Shown here: piece by piece, positions 6,827 through 11,015 of the stretch
How positions within the stretch are numbered: position 1 is the stretch's first letter
Layout of the letters: the number at the start of each line of letters is the position of its first letter
NCBI GenBank assembly: GCA_946481235.1
Contig: CAMLME010000056.1
Span: forward strand, 1 to 11,015
DNA length: 11,015 nt
Direction: 5' to 3'
DNA from: an uncultured Methylobacillus sp.
Lineage (GTDB): Bacteria; Pseudomonadota; Gammaproteobacteria; Burkholderiales; Methylophilaceae
Made by a program: the position numbers and the translations under genes
Notes under the pieces: model-generated
The model's database searches: none
Told to the model about the DNA's origin: nothing
The model's input: the letters and a program-made list of their open reading frames with translations, nothing else

Positions 6827-8068
6827 TTAACGATTCCATGGCATTTTGGCCAACACCGTCGTCAGTCCACATGAATTGGAAAGCCCGGCGTACATCAACC
6901 CTGCACCGATCAGGCCTGCGATCCAATAACCAGCAGGATGCCATAGTGCGCCAATAGCGACGCTAGACATGATCAGTGCGCCTGCAGTGATGCGCATTTG
7001 GCGGTCAAGCGAAATGGTGTTGCGCTTACCGTGTTCTACCGGCAAACCTGCGGAAATCCAGGCATTGGTTCCACCATCGACATGAATCACGCGCTGCATC
7101 CCTGCTGCGCGCAGCTTGGCCGTAGCGTACTGGCTACGCGTGCCGGTCTGGCAGATACAATAAAGAACGGCATCAACGCCAAAACGCGAGATCACATCGT
7201 CAACATTGAGTTGATCCAGCGGGATATTGACAGCCCCTGCAATCTTAAACGTCTCGAACTCCCCTTGAGTTCGCACGTCGAGAATAGCTACCTTCCCGGC
7301 CTTTATTTCATCGAAGAGCTGGATAGCCGAGACGCTTTGTAATGTCGTTTCAGTCGCGATCAGGTGTTCTGGATGGGTTGCGGCTTGCATTGCGCCAGCC
7401 TCGATATTGGCAGGAACCGCTTCATGCATCCGTTTTGGCATGGGCAGGCCGAGATTGTTCATGATGTCGATGAACTCATCGCGCGACTTTCCTGCAACTC
7501 TGGCATTAAAGTACTTTTCCTCGCCTATGCTGCTTAGCCGACGTCCTTTGTAGTCGTGGCCAGGAAAAACCAGCGTTTGCTCATCCAGAGCAAACAAGGT
7601 TTCGGTGATGCTGCTCCACAGCTCCTCAGGATTGCCGCCTTGAAAATCGGTACGTCCGCAGCCCCCTATAAAAAGCGTGTCGCCTGTGAATACACGATCT
7701 CTCCAAAGAAAAGAAACGCTGCCTCGCGTATGGCCGGGCGTGGATATCACGGTGATTTCCTCATGACCAAACAGGATGACATCACCATCCTTCAACATGA
7801 GGTCGTAGCCTTGTGCATTGCAATCGGCTGAAACGGCTGTAATCGCACCTGTTGACTGTTTTAATGTCTGTGCGGAGGTGATGTGGTCGGCGTGTACATG
7901 TGTCTCCAACGTATACTTAAGCTTGAGCCCGTGTTCGCGTATGAGTTTCAAATCACGCTCCACCTGCTCCAGCACCGGATCGATGATGACTGCCTCGTGG
8001 GTTGAGTCATCGGCAATCAAATACGTGTAGGTGGATGAGTCAGTATCGAATAGCTGTTTGAAAAACAT
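6827..8068 (-). CDS. Persulfide dioxygenase-rhodanese fusion with C-terminal DUF2892 membrane domain
   Basis: This 413-residue protein starts at the ATG at 8068, with AGAGG seven bases upstream. A longer frame to 8155 would begin inside the tRNA terminator and is unlikely. Residues 1-235 are a metallo-beta-lactamase fold of the ETHE1/glyoxalase II type. THVHADH (56-62), PGHTRG (111-116), TGDTLFIGGCGRTDFQ (128-143) and FPGHDYKG (168-175) match persulfide dioxygenases, with H57, H113 and D130 as the expected iron ligands. Residues 245-345 are a rhodanese domain (AILDVRTQGEFETFKIAGAVNIPL), with C306 in the active loop CQTGTRS. Residues 354-413 resemble the DUF2892/YgaP tail, with two hydrophobic helices (about 362-378 and 380-397) and an MPWN end. 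The likely role is oxidation of glutathione persulfide to sulfite with sulfur transfer by the rhodanese, held at the inner membrane. It is convergent with the acetyltransferase gene. No strong promoter is visible in the 78 bases between the tRNA terminator and the start; a TATACA lies at 8115-8110. Confidence 0.88.
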   Translation of the reverse strand: MFFKQLFDTDSSTYTYLIADDSTHEAVIIDPVLEQVERDLKLIREHGLKLKYTLETHVHADHITSAQTLKQSTGAITAVSADCNAQGYDLMLKDGDVILFGHEEITVISTPGHTRGSVSFLWRDRVFTGDTLFIGGCGRTDFQGGNPEELWSSITETLFALDEQTLVFPGHDYKGRRLSSIGEEKYFNARVAGKSRDEFIDIMNNLGLPMPKRMHEAVPANIEAGAMQAATHPEHLIATETTLQSVSAIQLFDEIKAGKVAILDVRTQGEFETFKIAGAVNIPLDQLNVDDVISRFGVDAVLYCICQTGTRSQYATAKLRAAGMQRVIHVDGGTNAWISAGLPVEHGKRNTISLDRQMRITAGALIMSSVAIGALWHPAGYWIAGLIGAGLMYAGLSNSCGLTTVLAKMPWNR

Positions 8069-8146
8069 ACAGATACCTCTCTTGCTCGACAGCTGAAAAT
8101 TTAGTCCAGTGTATAGAGAAGTATGAGTAGGAAGGGTACAAATGAA

Positions 8147-8170
8147 AAGGGCCACATTGCTGTGGCCCTT
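8147..8170 (-). terminator. Rho-independent terminator of tRNA-Arg
   Basis: AAGGGCCACA (8147-8156) and TGTGGCCCTT (8161-8170) form a perfect 10-base-pair stem with a four-base loop. On the minus strand the stem is followed by TTCATTTG, which with the last stem bases gives a TTTT run. It starts six bases after the tRNA CCA end and separates the tRNA from the persulfide dioxygenase gene downstream. Confidence 0.88.
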
Positions 8171-8176
8171 ATAAAC

Positions 8177-8253
8177 TGGCGCGCCCGAAGAGATTCGAAC
8201 TCCTGACCCCTTGGTTCGTAGCCAAGTACTCTATCCAGCTGAGCTACGGGCGC
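8177..8253 (-). tRNA. tRNA-Arg (anticodon ACG)
   Basis: The 77-base gene folds as a complete cloverleaf. The acceptor stem is GCGCCCG pairing with CGGGCGC, with discriminator G and an encoded CCA at 8179-8177. The D arm contains AGCTGGATA. The anticodon stem is CTTGG/CCAAG with loop CTACGAA giving ACG. The T arm is AGGAG-TTCGAAT-CTCTT with one G-T pair. ACG is read as ICG after adenosine deamination and decodes CGU, CGC and CGA. The sequence is close to the usual proteobacterial tRNA-Arg(ACG). A promoter and a terminator flank it, so it is a single-gene transcription unit. Confidence 0.97.
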
Positions 8254-8308
8254 GTTTTGATTTGCTTTCGACTTAACGTTGGAACAGTTAGCGTCGAAGA
8301 GGTCGCAC

Positions 8309-8336
8309 ATTATACCGAATAATCCCTCTGGCGCAA
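8309..8336 (-). promoter_or_regulatory. Sigma70 promoter of tRNA-Arg
   Basis: On the minus strand, TTGCGC (8336-8331) is followed after 16 bases by a perfect TATAAT (8314-8309). A GC-rich discriminator (GTGCGACC) follows, as is common for stable-RNA promoters under stringent control. Transcription would start near 8302, leaving about 49 bases to be trimmed from the 5' end of the tRNA precursor. Confidence 0.75.
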
Positions 8337-8400
8337 GCCGCGTTAGCGGCCCTGCCAATTTACGCGGTTACGAGAGGGCTTTTAGCGCGCGGACTGACGT

Positions 8401-8406
8401 TATAAT
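8401..8406 (+). promoter_or_regulatory. Consensus -10 box abutting the tsaB start codon
   Basis: TATAAT matches the sigma70 -10 consensus exactly and ends six bases before the ATG at 8413, so transcription would begin at or next to the start codon. The upstream -35 is poor (GCTTTT at 8378-8383 with a 17-base spacer). There is no Shine-Dalgarno sequence between box and ATG (TCCCCC). This arrangement predicts a leaderless mRNA. Confidence 0.5.
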
Positions 8407-8412
8407 TCCCCC

Positions 8413-9084
8413 ATGAAATTGCTCGCCTTCGATACCTCCACCGAATACCTTTCACTTTGCCTGTGGCAGGACGGCGAAATGCTGTCGCGCGACTTACTGG
8501 CCGGGCAGAAGCATTCGCAGCTGATTTTGCCGATGCTGGGCGAAATGCTGGCCGAGACCGGGCTGACGTTGCCGCAGCTGGATTGCATTGCGTTCGGCGC
8601 TGGGCCGGGCTCGTTTACCGGTCTGCGCATTGGGTGCGGCGTGGCGCAGGGGCTGGCGTTCGGTGCGGATTTGCCGGTTGTTGGCGTGAGCACCTTGCTG
8701 GCGTTGGCGGTGCAGGCAAACTCAGACCACGTGATTGCCTGCCTGGATGCGCGCATGGGCGAGGTGTATCACGCGGCCTATGTACGTTCGGGAGAAGACT
8801 GGCTGACGGTGCGGGAACCCGGCCTGTACAAGCCACAGAATGTGCCTTCCGTCGAGGGTGATGCCTGGCACGGCATCGGCAGCGGCTGGGCCGCTTACGG
8901 CGAGATCCTGAATGAATGCTATACCGGGCAGATCAGCAGCGAGAATGGCGCTGCCTTTCCGCATGCGCGCGACATCGCAGCACTGGCGGTAAAAGACTTT
9001 GCACTGGGCAAGGCATTGCCCGCTGCCGAAGCCGCACCAATTTATATCCGCAACAAGGTTGCGCTAACGATGGCCGAACGATGA
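8413..9084 (+). CDS. tsaB: tRNA threonylcarbamoyladenosine biosynthesis protein TsaB
   Basis: The 223-residue protein has the ASKHA-fold features of TsaB. These are an N-terminal MKLLAFDTSTEYLSLCLW strand pair, QKHSQLILPML (32-42), the conserved GAGPGSFTGLRIG (62-74), and GVSTLLALA (91-99) with LDARMGEVY (111-119). TsaB forms a complex with TsaD and TsaE. They transfer threonylcarbamoyl from the TsaC product to A37 of tRNAs reading ANN codons, in the cytoplasm. It is first in an operon with rimI and a uracil-DNA glycosylase gene. The stop overlaps the rimI start (ATGA at 9081-9084). The start is fixed by the well-conserved MKLLAFDTS beginning. No ribosome binding site precedes it, and a -10 box sits six bases upstream. 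Confidence 0.95.
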   Translation: MKLLAFDTSTEYLSLCLWQDGEMLSRDLLAGQKHSQLILPMLGEMLAETGLTLPQLDCIAFGAGPGSFTGLRIGCGVAQGLAFGADLPVVGVSTLLALAVQANSDHVIACLDARMGEVYHAAYVRSGEDWLTVREPGLYKPQNVPSVEGDAWHGIGSGWAAYGEILNECYTGQISSENGAAFPHARDIAALAVKDFALGKALPAAEAAPIYIRNKVALTMAER

Positions 9085-9542
9085 GCGCCGTTATCAAACC
9101 TGATACCGGTTTCCGCCCGATGCAGTTCGAGGATCTCGATCGGGTCATGGAAATCGAACCCAAGATTTATTCGCACCCATGGTCGCGCGGCAATTTTGCC
9201 GATTCGCTGCATGCCGGTTATAGCTGCTGGATTTACGAATCCGAGGGCGAGGTAGTCGGCTATGCGGTGATGATGTCGGTGCTGGACGAGGCGCATCTTC
9301 TGAATATCAGCATCGCCCAGGACTACCAGGGCCGCGGCATGGGCCGTGCGCTGCTGGATCATGTGATCGACATCGCCCGCCGTCATGGCGCGCAGATGAT
9401 GTTCCTCGAAGTGCGGCCTTCCAACAAGAATGCCATCGCGCTGTACGAAAGCATCGGCTTCAACGAGTTTTCGGTGCGCAAGGGCTACTATCCCGCGCAT
9501 AATGGCCGGGAAGATGCGATTCTGATGGGACTGGCGCTATGA
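9081..9542 (+). CDS. rimI: Ribosomal protein S18-alanine N-acetyltransferase RimI
   Basis: The 153-residue protein starts at the ATG at 9081, overlapping the tsaB stop by four bases. A longer frame reaching back to 8916 runs inside tsaB and is not real. It is a GNAT enzyme with the RimI signature: HPWSRGNFADSL (32-43), LDEAHLLNISIAQDYQGRGMGRALL (68-92) with the acetyl-CoA loop, LEVRPSNKNAIALYESIGF (109-127), and KGYYPAHNGREDAILMGL at the end. E110 and Y122 match the catalytic glutamate and tyrosine of Escherichia coli RimI (E103 and Y115). It acetylates the N-terminal alanine of ribosomal protein S18. Pairing with tsaB is common in bacteria. The stop overlaps the next start (ATGA at 9539-9542). 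Confidence 0.95.
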   Translation: MSAVIKPDTGFRPMQFEDLDRVMEIEPKIYSHPWSRGNFADSLHAGYSCWIYESEGEVVGYAVMMSVLDEAHLLNISIAQDYQGRGMGRALLDHVIDIARRHGAQMMFLEVRPSNKNAIALYESIGFNEFSVRKGYYPAHNGREDAILMGLAL

Positions 9543-10336
9543 GCTTGCCGCGCGAAGCACTACTGAAGGAACTGGAGTTGCTGCCGGTCTGGCGGCCGCG
9601 GGCAACGATGACTGATGTCACGCCTGTAATCGAGGCGCTAGCTGAGGTCGAGAAAACCGCCGAGATTTCCATAGCACCCTCGCCTACTCCGCAAACGCCC
9701 GCGCCGGAACCGGTTGAAATCATTACTCAGCCAGCCATCGCCAAAGCCGACATCGCAGAAATGGACTGGGATGCACTGGACGCCGCGATCAAGGCATGTG
9801 AAGCCTGCTCACTGGCGAAAACCCGCACCCAGACCGTGACCGGTGTGGGCGACCGCAATGCCGAGTGGCTATTCGTTGGCGAGGCGCCGGGCGCGGAAGA
9901 GGACCGGCGCGGCGAGCCTTTCGTCGGCCAGGCCGGCAAGCTGCTGGACAACATGCTGGCTGCTATTGAATTGAAGCGCGGCGAGAACGTGTACATCGCC
10001 AACGTGCTCAAATGCCGCCCGCCGGAAAACCGCGACCCGCACGGGGAAGAAGTCGTCAAATGCGATCCTTTTCTCAAACGGCAGGTCGAATTGATCAAGC
10101 CCAAACTGATCGTGGCGATGGGGCGCTTCGCGGCGCAATCGCTGCTAAATACCGACAGTGCCATCGGCGCATTGCGCGGCAAGCTGCATGACTACAACGG
10201 CGTGCCGGTGATCGTGACCTACCACCCGGCTTACCTGCTGCGCAACCTGCCGGACAAGGCCAAAGCCTGGGAAGACCTGTGCTACGCCCGCCGCACGATG
10301 CGGGACTTGCAAACACAGCAGGCGGCCATATCTTGA
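9539..10336 (+). CDS. Uracil-DNA glycosylase, family 4 (4Fe-4S)
   Basis: The 265-residue protein starts at the ATG at 9539, overlapping the rimI stop by four bases. Residues 74-258 are the family 4 glycosylase. C87 and C90 (CEAC), C159 (KCRPPENR) and C175 (KCDPFL) are the four iron-sulfur ligands. [20 protein letters not shown] (114-133) is motif A with the catalytic region, and HPAYLLR (229-235) is the second uracil-binding motif. The enzyme removes uracil from DNA as the first step of base excision repair. Residues 1-73 are a long N-terminal extension: [21 protein letters not shown] is a short conserved-looking helix, followed by a Pro- and Glu-rich linker ([14 protein letters not shown] at 48-61). 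Extensions of this sort occur in betaproteobacterial homologues, some of which are annotated as related to phage DNA polymerase. Third gene of the tsaB-rimI operon. Confidence 0.93.
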   Translation: MSLPREALLKELELLPVWRPRATMTDVTPVIEALAEVEKTAEISIAPSPTPQTPAPEPVEIITQPAIAKADIAEMDWDALDAAIKACEACSLAKTRTQTVTGVGDRNAEWLFVGEAPGAEEDRRGEPFVGQAGKLLDNMLAAIELKRGENVYIANVLKCRPPENRDPHGEEVVKCDPFLKRQVELIKPKLIVAMGRFAAQSLLNTDSAIGALRGKLHDYNGVPVIVTYHPAYLLRNLPDKAKAWEDLCYARRTMRDLQTQQAAIS

Positions 10337-10368
10337 TAAAAACTGCCTCTCATTAAGGAGATAACAAA

Positions 10369-10953
10369 ATGCGTAAATGGCTCACCGCTTTCGTACTTTC
10401 ATCCATGCTGGTGCTTTCCGGTTGCGGCTACAACACCCTGCAATCGACCGACGAGCAGATCAACGCCGCGTGGTCCGAAGTGCTGAACCAGTACCAGCGC
10501 CGCGCCGACCTGGTGCCCAACCTGGTCAACGTGGTCAAGGGCTACGCCTCGCATGAAAAAGAAGTCCTTGAAACCGTCACCAACGCCCGTTCCAAAGTCG
10601 GCAGCATCCAGGCCACACCGGAGCTAGTCAATGACGAACAGGCATTCGCCAAATTCCAGGCCGCGCAGGGCGAACTGACTTCCGCCCTCTCCCGTTTGCT
10701 GGTAGTTGCGGAAAACTATCCGCAACTCAAGGCCGACGCCGGCTTCCGCGACTTGCAGGCGCAACTGGAAGGCACCGAAAACCGCATCGCCGTAGCACGC
10801 AATCGCTACATCAAGGCCGTGCAGGAATACAACGTGACGGTGCGCTCCTTCCCGAGCAATCTCACTGCGATGGTGTTCGGCATGAAGACCAAGCCCAACT
10901 TCACCGTTGAAAACGAGAAGGCCCTTGCGACACCGCCCAAGGTCGAGTTTTAA
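10369..10953 (+). CDS. lemA: LemA family lipoprotein
   Basis: The 194-residue protein starts at the ATG at 10369, eight bases after a full AAGGAG. The N-terminus is a lipoprotein signal: MRKWL, then a hydrophobic stretch and the lipobox LSGC, with C19 as the predicted lipidated residue. The mature part is the LemA domain, all helical: YNTLQSTDEQINAAWSEVLNQYQRRADLVPNLVNVVKGY (21-59), AENYPQLKADAGFRDLQAQLEGTENRIAVARNRYI (about 108-143) and VRSFPSNLTAMVFGM near the end. The biochemical function of LemA proteins is unsettled. They are often next to TPM-domain (YgcG-like) genes, which would lie just beyond the right edge if that applies here. The 32-base gap after the glycosylase gene holds no clear terminator, so read-through from the tsaB operon is possible. 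Confidence 0.93.
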   Translation: MRKWLTAFVLSSMLVLSGCGYNTLQSTDEQINAAWSEVLNQYQRRADLVPNLVNVVKGYASHEKEVLETVTNARSKVGSIQATPELVNDEQAFAKFQAAQGELTSALSRLLVVAENYPQLKADAGFRDLQAQLEGTENRIAVARNRYIKAVQEYNVTVRSFPSNLTAMVFGMKTKPNFTVENEKALATPPKVEF

Positions 10954-10970
10954 GTGACCAGACATGTAGC

Positions 10971-11015
10971 GCAGGCGTCCCTGCCTGCATCGCACCAACT
11001 GCAGGCGAGGACGCC
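10971..11015. repeat. GC-rich inverted repeat after lemA, cut by the window edge
   Basis: The arms at 10974-10988 and 11001-11015 are inverted copies that match at 13 of 15 positions around a 12-base loop, with the two mismatches together in the middle. GCAGGC (10971-10976) also pairs with GCCTGC (10983-10988), giving an alternative smaller hairpin. There is no T-run in view, so it is not an evident Rho-independent terminator. Its composition and place just after a gene resemble dispersed palindromic intergenic elements. The right flank is missing. Confidence 0.5.

Noticed and set aside
8066..8155. An extended start for the persulfide dioxygenase fusion at 8155
   Set aside because: It would begin inside the terminator hairpin. 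The ATG at 8068 has a good ribosome binding site and begins with MFFKQLFD, as expected for the family.
8101..8358. An 85-codon minus-strand frame containing PVAQLDRVLGYEPRGQEFESLRARQ
   Set aside because: This peptide is a well-known false translation of a tRNA gene. The frame runs across tRNA-Arg and its terminator.
1..11015. CRISPR array, prophage, insertion sequence or toxin-antitoxin system
   Set aside because: No regularly spaced repeats, transposase or integrase motifs, or paired small genes of those types were seen. tRNA-Arg has no visible duplicated 3' end that would mark an integration site.

Overview
This window looks like chromosomal DNA of a betaproteobacterium, most likely in or near the Burkholderiales. 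The GC-rich coding sequence, the dense ATGA overlaps and the housekeeping string tsaB-rimI-family 4 uracil-DNA glycosylase-lemA all suggest this. The genus cannot be fixed from sequence reading alone.

Left part (1-5346, minus strand). One tightly packed operon reads right to left: a sarcosine-oxidase-type beta subunit, delta subunit, alpha subunit and gamma subunit, then the first 73 codons of a GlnT/GmaS-type glutamine-synthetase homologue cut by the window edge. Four subunits of this family followed by a glutamine-synthetase homologue is the gene set expected for the N-methylglutamate pathway of methylamine use (GmaS plus MgdABCD). The heterotetrameric sarcosine oxidase is the homologous alternative. 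The delta subunit has lost two of the four cysteine/histidine positions that bind zinc in classical sarcosine oxidase, which also points away from plain SoxBDAG. The deciding genes (mgsABC, or purU/glyA) would lie beyond position 1.

Middle (5347-6685). A 240-base AT-rich intergenic region carries a plausible promoter for the oxidoreductase operon and three short TGAAAC-type direct repeats. Divergent from the operon are an XRE-cupin regulator and, one base after it, a GNAT acetyltransferase. The regulator is the obvious candidate controller of the operon.

Right part (6827-11015). A minus-strand gene encodes a three-part protein: ETHE1-like persulfide dioxygenase, rhodanese and a DUF2892-type membrane tail, fitting sulfide or persulfide detoxification at the membrane. 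Upstream of it lie a Rho-independent terminator, tRNA-Arg(ACG) and that tRNA's sigma70 promoter. Divergent from the tRNA is the operon tsaB-rimI-udg, each junction an ATGA overlap. The -10 box of tsaB sits so close to the start codon that its mRNA is probably leaderless. A LemA-family lipoprotein gene follows with its own strong ribosome binding site. The window ends inside a GC-rich inverted repeat that resembles a dispersed intergenic palindrome.
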